Assembly (NCBI GenBank): GCA_025462865.1
Contig: JAOAPI010000101.1
Coordinates: forward strand, 1-64,000
Reading direction: 5' to 3'
DNA from: Candidatus Sulfotelmatobacter sp.
Lineage (GTDB): Bacteria > Acidobacteriota > Terriglobia > Terriglobales > Acidobacteriaceae
Length of the DNA: 64,000 nt
Below, in pieces: positions 45,186-53,603 of the stretch; position 1 is the first letter of the stretch; each line of letters begins with the position of its first letter. The notes beneath the pieces are model-generated. The model searched no databases and was not told the DNA's origin. It worked only from the letters and a program-made list of their open reading frames with translations. Both the position numbers and the translations under genes were made by a program.

Positions 45186-45941
45186 TTATCTGTACTTTGT
45201 GTCGAAGAGCGGGGGAAAGTCGCCGCGCCTCGCGGTGGCGATAAGTTCAGAACCAAAATGTCCGCCAAAGTTCACTCCGAATAGACGGTGGCGAATCCGG
45301 CTCTCCTGGATGTAGGGCCATCTCACCAACGCGCCGAGCCGTTGACGCAGAGGTTTGGGTGAAGGAGGCGAGTGAAGACAGATATCGTCAAATCCGCAAA
45401 CAGACAGAAGCGATTTCAAGTTCGAGCCGCTAAATCCGTACTCGTGGGCGAGGGTTACGTAATAAGACGAATTGGCCGACGGTCCTTCCATGTTAGGGGT
45501 GCGCAGAAAGAGCGTGCCCTGTTTCCTTAGTGCCTGATAGATTGCGTCGACGATCCACAGGAGCGAGTATTTGGGAATATGTTCAATCACGTGCGACATG
45601 TGGATGAAATCGTATTCCCCGGGATGCTTGGCCAGGAATTCGCCGATTTCGCTTTCGATCTTATGCAGTTTGACATTCCATTCTTTTAGATACGGCTTGT
45701 TCTCCGGCGCGAATTCCGCTCCCGACACATTTGTATAGCCGAGATGCAAGCAAGCAGCCATGAACCATCCATTGCCGAAACCAATGTCGAGAATCGCTGC
45801 ATCCTTCTTTGCGGGAAGGAAACGCCGGTATTCATCGGCAACTTCCTCAATTCTTTTGCGTGTTGGAGGCTCGCGTTCCGTGCTGCCCATTCGCAAAGCC
45901 ATGCGCCGGTAGACTTCGGCGACAAACATGTGGGGATCCAT
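45186..45941 (-). CDS. Class I SAM-dependent methyltransferase
   Basis: A 251-residue cytoplasmic methyltransferase. The SAM-binding motif I is ILDIGFGNGWFMAACL (near 50), then GAEFAP, and the later YDFIHMSHVIEHIPKY motif typical of methyltransferase type 11/23 proteins linked to polysaccharide or quinone modification. ATG 45941 starts at MDPHMFVAEVYRR, where homology begins. It lies upstream of ubiA-like on the same strand and divergent from the glycan cluster, so it may serve either. Confidence 0.85.
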   Translation of the reverse strand: MDPHMFVAEVYRRMALRMGSTEREPPTRKRIEEVADEYRRFLPAKKDAAILDIGFGNGWFMAACLHLGYTNVSGAEFAPENKPYLKEWNVKLHKIESEIGEFLAKHPGEYDFIHMSHVIEHIPKYSLLWIVDAIYQALRKQGTLFLRTPNMEGPSANSSYYVTLAHEYGFSGSNLKSLLSVCGFDDICLHSPPSPKPLRQRLGALVRWPYIQESRIRHRLFGVNFGGHFGSELIATARRGDFPPLFDTKYR

Positions 45942-46121
45942 GGCGAAGAGGATGGAGGATCGGCGCGAATTCGTCAAGGGAGCGCGGCAGTTGTGAGTTA
46001 TCGCCTTCGGATGTCCGTGTGATTGCGCAGTGTCTTTAGTTTTGTGAGAGACTAACCAGCGCCCCAAAAAATACTGAATCGGAGATTGTCGTTGAGCGTG
46101 TCGCAGCAGGGGATTCCCATT

Positions 46122-47315
46122 ATGCAGGTCGGCTTACGTCAAAAGATCGTCATCGCTGTCTATCTTTTGTTGCTCACTCTACTGGCGAGCCGGCCCTATA
46201 CCTATTCCCTCTTTGACATGGACATGATGGGATACATCGGTAATGCAGTCGCCATGAGCGGCGCCAGCATTCGCCAGATTCACGATACCGCCTATCAGGC
46301 CGTCGAAGCGGAGGTACCGCAAGCCGCTAAAGACCATCTTCTGGGGCGGGATAAGCTTGGGCCGCCATCGCAATGGCAGTCACGCCAGGATCGCGCCAGT
46401 AATGCGGAACACTTCGCCGAATATCTGCCCTGTTTTGCGATCCGCCCAATCTTCAACCAGCTGATCTACGTGCTGCATTACGGACTGGGGATGGGCCTGG
46501 TGCGGGCGACCATCGTGCTCGCCGTCGGCTCTTACTGGATGATTGGAGTGCTGATTTTTCTTTGGATCTACCGATATGCGGGCGTGGAGCGGGCTGCGCT
46601 TGGCTCGCTTCTTCTAATGCTCAGCCCGCCAATCCTGGAGCTTGCACGCTTTAATACTCCTGATGCGCTTGCCTGCCTTGTAAGTCTTGCAGCGCTGTAC
46701 TTGATCTTCGAGCGCGGCCGTATGTTCTGGGGCATAACGCTTCTGCTCATTTCCGTATACGTGCGAACTGACAATGCAGTGCTGGCTGTTGGCGCGCTTG
46801 CCTATTGTTCTCTTGTTTCACGGCAGCTAGAGAAGACAAAGGCGGCGATGCTGGCATTGCTGGCTGCGGTTTCTGTTTTGCTGATCAATCATTTCGCTGG
46901 AGATTACGGGCTGCGCATGCTCTATTACCGCAGTTTTATTGCGATACCGTTAGCGCCCGGTGAACTCGTGGCAAAATTTGGCAGAGCGGACTACGTCCAT
47001 GCTTTCAGAACCGCAGTGTCCCAGACCATGAACGGCTCCCTACCGTTCTTCGTGTTCATGGGAGTGGTGGGCATTTGCGCGCGACGCCAACGCGTAGGTC
47101 AGGCGATCGCGACCGTGACAACCTTTTACCTGATCGTCCACTTTCTCTTATTTCCTTCGGGGCAGGAGCGGTTCTGGGGAGTGTTTTACGTCGGTTGCGC
47201 AATGGTGCTCATGATTGGCGCATGGTATCGCGAGCCGATGCTGCTAGATGACGCGCTTCGGACACGCCTCCGGCTAAGCGTAGATGCAGAGCGCTCCCCG
47301 AGAGTGGGACGGTGA
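46122..47315 (+). CDS. Polytopic membrane protein, glycosyltransferase-like
   Basis: A 397-residue inner-membrane protein with about ten helices. The first periplasmic loop holds SLFDMDMMGYIGNAVAM, an acidic start resembling the Asp-containing loop of GT-C glycosyltransferases, and the end has LFPSGQERFWGVFYVG. No exact family is recognised. The gene is followed with a 4-bp overlap (GTGA) by another GT-C-like protein. ATG 46122 is chosen because AGGGGA lies upstream; TTG codons further up are weaker. Confidence 0.7.
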   Translation: MQVGLRQKIVIAVYLLLLTLLASRPYTYSLFDMDMMGYIGNAVAMSGASIRQIHDTAYQAVEAEVPQAAKDHLLGRDKLGPPSQWQSRQDRASNAEHFAEYLPCFAIRPIFNQLIYVLHYGLGMGLVRATIVLAVGSYWMIGVLIFLWIYRYAGVERAALGSLLLMLSPPILELARFNTPDALACLVSLAALYLIFERGRMFWGITLLLISVYVRTDNAVLAVGALAYCSLVSRQLEKTKAAMLALLAAVSVLLINHFAGDYGLRMLYYRSFIAIPLAPGELVAKFGRADYVHAFRTAVSQTMNGSLPFFVFMGVVGICARRQRVGQAIATVTTFYLIVHFLLFPSGQERFWGVFYVGCAMVLMIGAWYREPMLLDDALRTRLRLSVDAERSPRVGR

Positions 47316-49027
47316 AGTCACCCGTGATGGAATCCGAGGCTGAGGACACCAGCAAGGACGTCCTCCGAATCGAGCGGTTATTCTTGATTCTCGCCATAAT
47401 CTTCGGTAGCATTCAGGCTTTTTTCGGACGGTACTTCCTGACGCCTGATGGAATGTCGTACCTCGACATCGCGGATGGTTTCATTCGAACTGGTTGGAGG
47501 GCGGTGGTTAACGGATATTGGAGTCCCGTATACCCCGTGCTACTAGGCCTCTCGAAGCGGATGTTAAGGCCGTCGCTGCGTTGGGAGTTTCCAGTTGCCC
47601 ATATCCTGAACTTTGTCATTTTTGTACTGGCGTTATTCTCTTTTCGTTTTTTTCTTCGCTCGGCGGCCCCTTGGCTGAAGAACAAAAATAACATCACTTT
47701 TGGTGATGCTGCTCCCCTGCCGTCATGGGTATTAGTCGGATTGGGCAACTGCCTCTTCTTGTGGGGAACAATAGACTTGATTGACCTCTCAATTGTGACC
47801 CCCGACCTTCTGGTCGCTGCGCTGGTGTTTCTGCTAGCGGGTCTGATTATGGATTTGCGCGATCGGCATTCGATCGCGAAGTTTGCGATCTTTGGTGCGG
47901 TCGCCGGCCTCGCTTATCTGACGAAGGGAATCATGTTCCCGCTGGCATTCCTCTTTCTCGGAGTGCTTTGGTTCTCCGGAAACAGTTCACGAACACGGCT
48001 GGGAGGCGTGTTGCTGTCCGCCGTAGTCTTCTTGGCTGTCGCTTCGCCGTTCGTAGTTGCCCTTTCTAAATCGAAGGGCAGACTGACCTACGGGGACACG
48101 GGCAAACTCGCCTATGCGCGCGTGGTGAGCCCGGGTAGTCCAGAGACCAATTGGCAAGGTGATCCTGAGGGCGGGGTTGCGCTTCACCCGACCAGACAAC
48201 TGATGGATCACCCGCCGGTTTTTGAATTTGCCGAACCGATCAACGGCACATATCCACCTTGGTACGACTCCTCGTATTGGAGCGATGGCTTGCATTGGCG
48301 TTTTCGACTCCGTTCCCAGATAAGAGTTCTGGTACAAAGCGCCCTCACTTACGGGAAAGTGCTAGAGGGGTGTGCAGCTCTCGTTGCCGGGATTCTGATT
48401 TTTCTACAAATTGGCAAGGGATCGACGCTGAAGGCGATTGCTCGAAACTGGCCGCTCCTGGTGGTCGCGTGCGGAGCTGGAGGTATCTATGCGCTCGTCC
48501 TCGTGAAGGAGCGCTATATTGCTAGTTTCGCAATCCTTTTTTGGGTCGCCATTTTGGCCGGAGTTCGTTTACCTCGAGATGCCAAAGTTGCGGCAGTTTC
48601 GAACTACATAGGCATCGCCGTCATTCTAACGATGCTTATGTCTCTGACTTCTAGCGTAGCGCACGGCGCCTACCGTGCGTTGAGCGTCGGACCTATCGCG
48701 ACAGATAAGGAACAGCTCGACGCTGCTGAAGGTTTGCAGAAGATGGGACTGCGCCAAGGCGACAAGGTTGCGGTGCTCGGCATCGGCACCACAGACTACT
48801 GGGCATATCTGGGAAAATTCAAGATTGTATCCCAGATTGAATGTCTCGATCCTGGTCGACGGGAGTTTTGGGCTGCGTCTCCCGATTTGAAGGCGCGGGC
48901 CTACCAGTCCATCCGAAGCACTGGAGCAAGGGTGATCGTTACTTGGAATGCGCCGACGGGAGAGGAGTCTGAAGGCTGGAAGCAAATTTCAAACTCCAAC
49001 TACTACGTCTATTTTTTCCCGAAGTAG
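47312..49027 (+). CDS. GT-C-type (PMT/ArnT-like) membrane glycosyltransferase
   Basis: A 571-residue membrane protein with about eleven helices plus a C-terminal periplasmic domain. The first loop has LTPDGMSYLDIADGFIRTGWRAVVNGYWSP, the Asp-containing loop of lipid-linked-sugar glycosyltransferases. Such enzymes move sugars from polyprenyl carriers onto glycans or lipids outside the inner membrane. GTG 47312 overlaps the stop of the preceding gene, so translation is coupled. The substrate is unknown. Confidence 0.78.
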   Translation: MKSPVMESEAEDTSKDVLRIERLFLILAIIFGSIQAFFGRYFLTPDGMSYLDIADGFIRTGWRAVVNGYWSPVYPVLLGLSKRMLRPSLRWEFPVAHILNFVIFVLALFSFRFFLRSAAPWLKNKNNITFGDAAPLPSWVLVGLGNCLFLWGTIDLIDLSIVTPDLLVAALVFLLAGLIMDLRDRHSIAKFAIFGAVAGLAYLTKGIMFPLAFLFLGVLWFSGNSSRTRLGGVLLSAVVFLAVASPFVVALSKSKGRLTYGDTGKLAYARVVSPGSPETNWQGDPEGGVALHPTRQLMDHPPVFEFAEPINGTYPPWYDSSYWSDGLHWRFRLRSQIRVLVQSALTYGKVLEGCAALVAGILIFLQIGKGSTLKAIARNWPLLVVACGAGGIYALVLVKERYIASFAILFWVAILAGVRLPRDAKVAAVSNYIGIAVILTMLMSLTSSVAHGAYRALSVGPIATDKEQLDAAEGLQKMGLRQGDKVAVLGIGTTDYWAYLGKFKIVSQIECLDPGRREFWAASPDLKARAYQSIRSTGARVIVTWNAPTGEESEGWKQISNSNYYVYFFPK

Positions 49028-49108
49028 GGCTGAATTTCTCCGCGTTGCTGCTATCATTCCGGTAATTCAACCCCAACACATCCGCAGTGTACGCAGGAGG
49101 ATTCAACC

Positions 49109-50320
49109 GTGGGAGCAGTGCTCAGAGCGGAACAGAATTTTCAGCCGGTGGCGATGCCGTTGAAAGAGGCGGAGGCCATTGAAGTGTCGGTGGTGATGCC
49201 GTGCCTGAACGAGGCGGAAACGCTGGAGACCTGCATTGGCAAGGCGTTGCGCGCGCTTCGCGAGGCCGATATTGCCGGAGAAGTTATTGTGGCCGACAAC
49301 GGGAGCAGCGACGGGTCGGTGGAGATTGCGGAGCGGATGGGAGCGCGGGTGGTAAACGTGCGAGCCAAAGGATATGGCAACGCGTTAATGGGAGGGATTG
49401 CCGGCGCTCGCGGCACATACGTGATTATGGGTGACGCCGACGACAGCTACGATTTCGCGCACATCCCGCGGTTTGTCGAGCAGTTGCGCGAGGGCGCCGA
49501 CGTGGTGATGGGAAACCGGTTTCGCGGAGGAATCCAGAAAGATGCCATGCCCGCGCTACATCGTTACTTTGGAAATCCTGTCCTGACAAAAATAGGAAGG
49601 TTGTTCTTCCACAGTCCGGTGGGAGATTTTTACTGCGGCCTGCGGGGATTTCGGAAAGATGCGTATGAGCGTATGGGGCTGCGCACCACCGGCATGGAAT
49701 TTGCGACCGAGATGGTAGTGAAGGCGACGCTGCTGCGGTTGCGAATCGCCGAAGTTCCGACGACGCTTTCGCCAGACGGCCGCAATCGTCCTCCGCATCT
49801 GCGGACGTGGCGCGATGGCTGGCGAACGTTGCGATTCTTCTTGCTATATAGTCCGCGGTGGTTGTTTCTGTATCCGGGAATCGCGCTGATGCTGGCCGGA
49901 TTCTTGCTGGGGTTGTGGTTGCTGCCGGGGCCAAGGCCGGTGGGGAGTGTTACGTTCGACGTCCACACGCTGGTGTATGCCGCCGCGTTCGTGATGCTGG
50001 GGTTTCATGCGATTGCCTTCGCCGTGTTCACGAAAATGTTTGCGATCTCGGAAGGATTGTTGCCGCCGGATCCGATGCTGGACAGGCTTTTCAAATACAT
50101 CACATTGGAAGTCGGACTCACGGTTGGGGCCGGCCTCACGATCGCCGGGCTGGTGAGCTCCGCTTACGCAGTCGGCGCATGGGGAAGCCAACATTTCGGT
50201 GGCCTCGATTATTCGCGCACGATGCGGCTGGTGATCCCGGCGTCGCTATTGCTAACGCTGGGAGCTCAGACAATTTTTGCCAGCTTCTTCATGAGCGTGC
50301 TGGGGATGCGGCGGCGATGA
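49109..50320 (+). CDS. Family 2 glycosyltransferase (dolichol-phosphate mannosyltransferase-like)
   Basis: A 403-residue enzyme that transfers sugar from a nucleotide donor, probably to polyprenyl phosphate. The GT2 domain (residues 25-240) has SVVMPCLNEAETLETC, VIVADNGSSDGS and the metal motif MGDADDSYDF near 115. The C-terminal 150 residues have four helices and a C-terminal LGMRRR. GTG 49109 follows AGGAGG. It overlaps the next gene by ATGA, in one transcript with the preceding glycosyltransferases. Confidence 0.9.
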   Translation: MGAVLRAEQNFQPVAMPLKEAEAIEVSVVMPCLNEAETLETCIGKALRALREADIAGEVIVADNGSSDGSVEIAERMGARVVNVRAKGYGNALMGGIAGARGTYVIMGDADDSYDFAHIPRFVEQLREGADVVMGNRFRGGIQKDAMPALHRYFGNPVLTKIGRLFFHSPVGDFYCGLRGFRKDAYERMGLRTTGMEFATEMVVKATLLRLRIAEVPTTLSPDGRNRPPHLRTWRDGWRTLRFFLLYSPRWLFLYPGIALMLAGFLLGLWLLPGPRPVGSVTFDVHTLVYAAAFVMLGFHAIAFAVFTKMFAISEGLLPPDPMLDRLFKYITLEVGLTVGAGLTIAGLVSSAYAVGAWGSQHFGGLDYSRTMRLVIPASLLLTLGAQTIFASFFMSVLGMRRR

Positions 50321-51138
50321 GTCAGAGCAGTGCTCAGATAAAACCGCTGGCGAGTGCGGGGCGGCGCGGGCAGCACCCATGGCGGGAGATTCTGCACCGG
50401 GCTCGCGATCCGCGGCTTGTGGTCGACACCGGATTGCGGGCGTTGTTGCAAGCGTGGAATTTAGTTTCTCCATCCGAGTTTGCCTCGCTATATCGCCAGG
50501 TTCGCGGCGCAACCATGTGCAGCGTGGCTCGCTTGCGCGGGTTGCACAGCGCCGTGCTCCATGTTGTGAAAAAGAACATTGACGGCGACATCGTAGAGTG
50601 CGGATGCGCGAGCGGCGGAAGTGCGGCGCTGATGGCTTTGACTCTTCGTCAGCTTGAAGTCCCGCGACAGCTCTGGCTTTTCGATACATTTGAGGGATTG
50701 CCCGCCCCGAGCTCTAAAGATCCGGATTTCGAAATTGCCGACATGTTTACCGGCACATGCGTCGGAACCCTGACTGAAGTGCGGGGACTATTCGACCGGC
50801 TGGACGTGACGAATAACGTCACGTTCGTCAAAGGATTGTTCCAGGAGACCCTGCCCGTCACGCCAATACAGAGCATCGCGGTTCTGCATATCGATGGCGA
50901 CTGGTATGAAAGCGTGAAGGTCTGCCTGGATTTGCTGTACGACAAGGTTGTTCCGGGCGGCGTTATCCAGTTGGATGACTACGGATATTGGCAGGGGGCG
51001 CGGAAAGCTGTCGACGATTTTATGCAAGCGCGCGGGATAGAGACTCCTCTGCAGCGACTGGATTACTCGGGACGGTTTTTGGTGAAGCCGAAGTCAGTTG
51101 AACCAGACAGAGTCAGGTCCGCTGCAACAGCGCGATGA
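50317..51138 (+). CDS. TylF/MycF-like O-methyltransferase
   Basis: A 273-residue SAM-dependent O-methyltransferase of the macrocin-O-methyltransferase type, which acts on sugars in natural products and glycans. Typical parts are GDIVECGCASGGSAALMAL (SAM site, near 90), LWLFDTFEGLPAPSS near 120, VLHIDGDWYESVKVCLDLLYDKV near 190 and GGVIQLDDYGYWQGARKAVDDF near 215, with metal-binding Asp residues. The start at 50317 overlaps the stop of the GT2 gene; an in-frame extension upstream has no support. It converges with the next gene with a 26-bp overlap. Confidence 0.9.
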   Translation: MSQSSAQIKPLASAGRRGQHPWREILHRARDPRLVVDTGLRALLQAWNLVSPSEFASLYRQVRGATMCSVARLRGLHSAVLHVVKKNIDGDIVECGCASGGSAALMALTLRQLEVPRQLWLFDTFEGLPAPSSKDPDFEIADMFTGTCVGTLTEVRGLFDRLDVTNNVTFVKGLFQETLPVTPIQSIAVLHIDGDWYESVKVCLDLLYDKVVPGGVIQLDDYGYWQGARKAVDDFMQARGIETPLQRLDYSGRFLVKPKSVEPDRVRSAATAR

Positions 51139-51748
51139 AGTGAAGTTGCGCGCCGAATATCCAGTCGGCGGGCTTGGGGTAGAGGCCGAGCTTCGTTACC
51201 ATTTGTCCCGGCTGAAGCCCAATCTGCTGCCAGGCAGCATGCCATTGGTGGCGAGTCCAGTAATTGTAGGGCAACGCAACTCCGAACCTGGCGTTCCCTA
51301 CCCAGTCCATGAAACGAAGCCGGGCGTTGGCCGCGATTCCCTCGCGATAGTGATCCTTAATGAGCACATGTTGTTTGGCTGTGCGCCGGGCTTCTCGTAA
51401 AAGGACGGTCGCGTCCGGAGTATGGTGCAGGACGTCGGAGAACAGAACGACGTCGAACGAGTCATTGGCGAATGGGAACACCGAGCCGTCGAAAATCTCT
51501 ACAGGAATGTGAGTGTAATGGCGGGGAAGAACGTCGATGCCTTGCACAGAAATGTCGGGGCGTTTTTGCTGCAAGAGCGCAGAGATCAGTCCGTCGCCGC
51601 AACCGACATCGAGCACACGGACTTCTCGAGGGAGCAGTTTTGCGAACCAGTTGGTCAGAACCGATACCCGGCGATTCGAAATTAGCCTGTTATGAAGAAG
51701 TCCGACGGTGCCTGCGCCCAAAGGAACGGATTTTGTATCGGACGCCAA
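51113..51748 (-). CDS. Class I SAM-dependent methyltransferase (type 11)
   Basis: A 211-residue cytoplasmic methyltransferase. SAM motif I is VRVLDVGCGDGLISALL (near 42), then VQGIDVLPR, and the post-motif VVLFSDVLHHTPDATVLLREARR. It matches Methyltransf_11 proteins of lipid or glycan pathways. It is the only minus-strand gene of the glycan cluster, and its stop lies inside the end of the TylF-like gene (26-bp overlap). Confidence 0.87.
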   Translation of the reverse strand: MASDTKSVPLGAGTVGLLHNRLISNRRVSVLTNWFAKLLPREVRVLDVGCGDGLISALLQQKRPDISVQGIDVLPRHYTHIPVEIFDGSVFPFANDSFDVVLFSDVLHHTPDATVLLREARRTAKQHVLIKDHYREGIAANARLRFMDWVGNARFGVALPYNYWTRHQWHAAWQQIGLQPGQMVTKLGLYPKPADWIFGAQLHFIALLQRT

Positions 51749-51995
51749 GGAATATTTTGATCGAAGGATTGTAGTGATCGCCGGTCGGCGTACTCAGCAG
51801 TTTACATCAAGCAATGCGGCGCGATTTGGTCGGGTGGAATGAAAGGCTGGATGGGGCGTTTGGCGCGGGTTCCGCCCCGCACGTCGCCTCGGGGTTTTCC
51901 ACAATTGACAAGTACTGGAGGCTGCTGCATCATGGGTGCGTCCATTGCAGGTTCTTCCCTCTTACAGGGACAGATGCACGGATTGGAGGGAACAC

Positions 51996-52160
51996 ATGTC
52001 AGAATTTATTCGCAGGATTTGGTCGGAAGATGAGGGGCAGGACATCGCTGAGTACGCGGTCATGCTGGCTGTGATCCTGGTTCTGGTGGTAGGCACGATA
52101 CGCCTGATCGGATCGAACGCCAATAATGTCTTCTCCAACACCGCCAGTTCCATACAGTAG
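51996..52160 (+). CDS. Flp family type IVb pilin
   Basis: A 54-residue prepilin of the Flp/Fap type. The prepilin peptidase site is at EGQDIAEYAVML (cleavage after Gly), followed by the hydrophobic helix AVILVLVVGTIRLIG and a short polar tail. ATG 51996 follows GGAGGG. No tad/cpa assembly genes are near, so this pilin either works with a distant tad cluster or is a lone copy. Confidence 0.9.
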   Translation: MSEFIRRIWSEDEGQDIAEYAVMLAVILVLVVGTIRLIGSNANNVFSNTASSIQ

Positions 52161-52260
52161 GCTGTCGTCAGAGCTGAAGTCAGTTTGAAAGACAAAACAG
52201 TGTTCGGACGTTGTTCAAGCCTCCCAGGCTCAACATTTGTGTGCGCGGGATTGTTATTTC

Positions 52261-52353
52261 ATGACTCGATTTATCTCGTTTACCGGGCCGTTTCGCTACT
52301 GCTGGTTTGCCAGAGTAGCGGCTGCGGCAGGACTTGCGAGGAGATCGAACTGA
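52261..52353 (+). CDS. Aromatic-amino-acid leader peptide (attenuator)
   Basis: A 30-codon frame reading MTRFISFTGPFRYCWF, followed by ARVAAAAGLARRSN and a TGA stop. The first 16 codons carry four Phe (codons 4, 7, 11, 16), one Tyr (13) and one Trp (15), far above chance. It lies 107 bp before aroF and directly upstream of the alternative hairpins at 52,324-52,415. This is the layout of phe/trp-type attenuator leaders. The ribosome site is weak (GCGGGA about 10 nt upstream). Translation and control are inferred from layout alone. Confidence 0.7.
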   Translation: MTRFISFTGPFRYCWFARVAAAAGLARRSN

Positions 52354-52415
52354 GATGATCCCCTAGATCGAAGCAAGTTTTGGTCCGAGGCCGCGATTCA
52401 AGAATCGCGGCTTTT
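52324..52415 (+). promoter_or_regulatory. Transcription attenuator of aroF (antiterminator/terminator pair)
   Basis: The terminator is a perfect 10-bp stem, GCCGCGATTC (52,390-52,399) and GAATCGCGGC (52,402-52,411), with a 2-nt centre and TTTT after it. The competing antiterminator pairs GCGGC (52,324-52,328), GGA (52,330-52,332) and CTTGC (52,333-52,337) with GCAAG (52,373-52,377), TCC (52,384-52,386) and GCCGC (52,390-52,394). The last segment is the left arm of the terminator, so the two exclude each other. A ribosome stalled on the aromatic codons (to 52,308) leaves 52,324 free; one reaching the stop at 52,351 covers it. Confidence 0.7.
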
Positions 52416-52459
52416 GTATTTTGCGGTGGAAGTTAATTCCGGAATTCAGGAGCGAAGCA

Positions 52460-53488
52460 ATGATCGTCAATATGTCCGAGAAAGCGACTGAAGATCAGAT
52501 TGCGCACGTAATCGAGCGCATTCGCGAGGCGGGGTACCAACCTCATGCAACGCGAGGAGTGGAGCGCACGATTGTGGCGGCCGTAGGAAATGGACGCCGT
52601 CATGAGATCGAGGCGCTGCTGGTTGCGCCCGGCGTGGAGAACGTGGTCGCCATCGCTCAACCCTTCAAGCTTGTCAGTCGCCAGGTAAAGCCAGAGCGGA
52701 CTGTGGTGGATGTTGGCGGAGTTTCGATTGGGGGGCCGGGAGTGGTGGTGATCGCCGGACCGTGTTCGGTGGAATCCCGCGAGCAGTTGCTCAGCACGGC
52801 GCATGCAGTGAAGGAGGCCGGTGCCACGATGCTGCGAGGGGGCGCCTACAAGCCACGAACTTCTCCGTATGACTTTCAGGGGCTCGGTTTGGAAGCGTTG
52901 AAGATCTTGCGCGATGCGCGGGAAGAAACCGGACTGCCGGTGGTGACGGAAGTGATGAGCACGGAAGATGTGGACATTATTTGTGAGCATGTGGATATGC
53001 TCCAGGTGGGAGCGCGCAACATGCAGAACTTCGCATTGCTGCGGCGACTAGCGACGGTGAGCAAGCCGGTGCTGTTAAAGCGCGGTCCTTCTTCGACGGT
53101 GAAGGAATGGCTGCTGGCTGCGGAGTATTTGCTGTCTGGAGGAAATAACCAAGTTGTGCTTTGCGAACGGGGCATCAAGACTTTTGAAACGGAGATGCGC
53201 AATACGTTCGACCTGGCTGCCGTGGCGCTGGCCCGCGATCTTTCACATCTGCCGGTGATGGCAGATCCTTCGCACGGAACTGGCAAGCAGAGTTTGATTG
53301 CCGCAGTCTCACGCGCTGCGGTTGCGGTAGGCGCCGATGGACTGATTATTGAAGTGCATCCCTGTCCCGAGCGGGCATTGTCGGATGGGGCCCAGTCGCT
53401 GGATTTCGCCGGATTTGAGAAAGTGATGAAGGCCATTGCGGAGCCTTTGCGGAAAGCGGCAGTAAGTGCGGATATGGCGCGTGCGTGA
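52460..53488 (+). CDS. aroF: DAHP synthase, type I-beta with N-terminal ferredoxin-like domain
   Basis: The enzyme condenses phosphoenolpyruvate and erythrose 4-phosphate to DAHP, the first step of the shikimate pathway, in the cytoplasm. It has 342 residues. Residues 1-70 form the ferredoxin-like regulatory domain known from the Thermotoga enzyme, which mediates Phe/Tyr inhibition. The barrel has [59 protein letters not shown]-like [11 protein letters not shown] and [12 protein letters not shown] 52460 follows AGGAGC. It is preceded by the leader peptide and attenuator, so both transcription and activity would respond to aromatic amino acids. Confidence 0.96.
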   Translation: MIVNMSEKATEDQIAHVIERIREAGYQPHATRGVERTIVAAVGNGRRHEIEALLVAPGVENVVAIAQPFKLVSRQVKPERTVVDVGGVSIGGPGVVVIAGPCSVESREQLLSTAHAVKEAGATMLRGGAYKPRTSPYDFQGLGLEALKILRDAREETGLPVVTEVMSTEDVDIICEHVDMLQVGARNMQNFALLRRLATVSKPVLLKRGPSSTVKEWLLAAEYLLSGGNNQVVLCERGIKTFETEMRNTFDLAAVALARDLSHLPVMADPSHGTGKQSLIAAVSRAAVAVGADGLIIEVHPCPERALSDGAQSLDFAGFEKVMKAIAEPLRKAAVSADMARA

Positions 53489-53603
53489 AGTCGCCGTTCA
53501 GGCGCAAGCAATCTTTTCATGCAGCGTGCTCTCGCGGTAGAGAGTATGGTTCGCGTTTGCTTGATAAGCAGCTCTGCGATTTCAACAACACACAGGAATT
53601 CTA

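Noticed and set aside
49858-50316. N-terminal extension of the TylF-like protein
   Set aside because: This open frame overlaps the GT2 gene completely, and family similarity begins only after the ATG at 50,317, which overlaps the GT2 stop.
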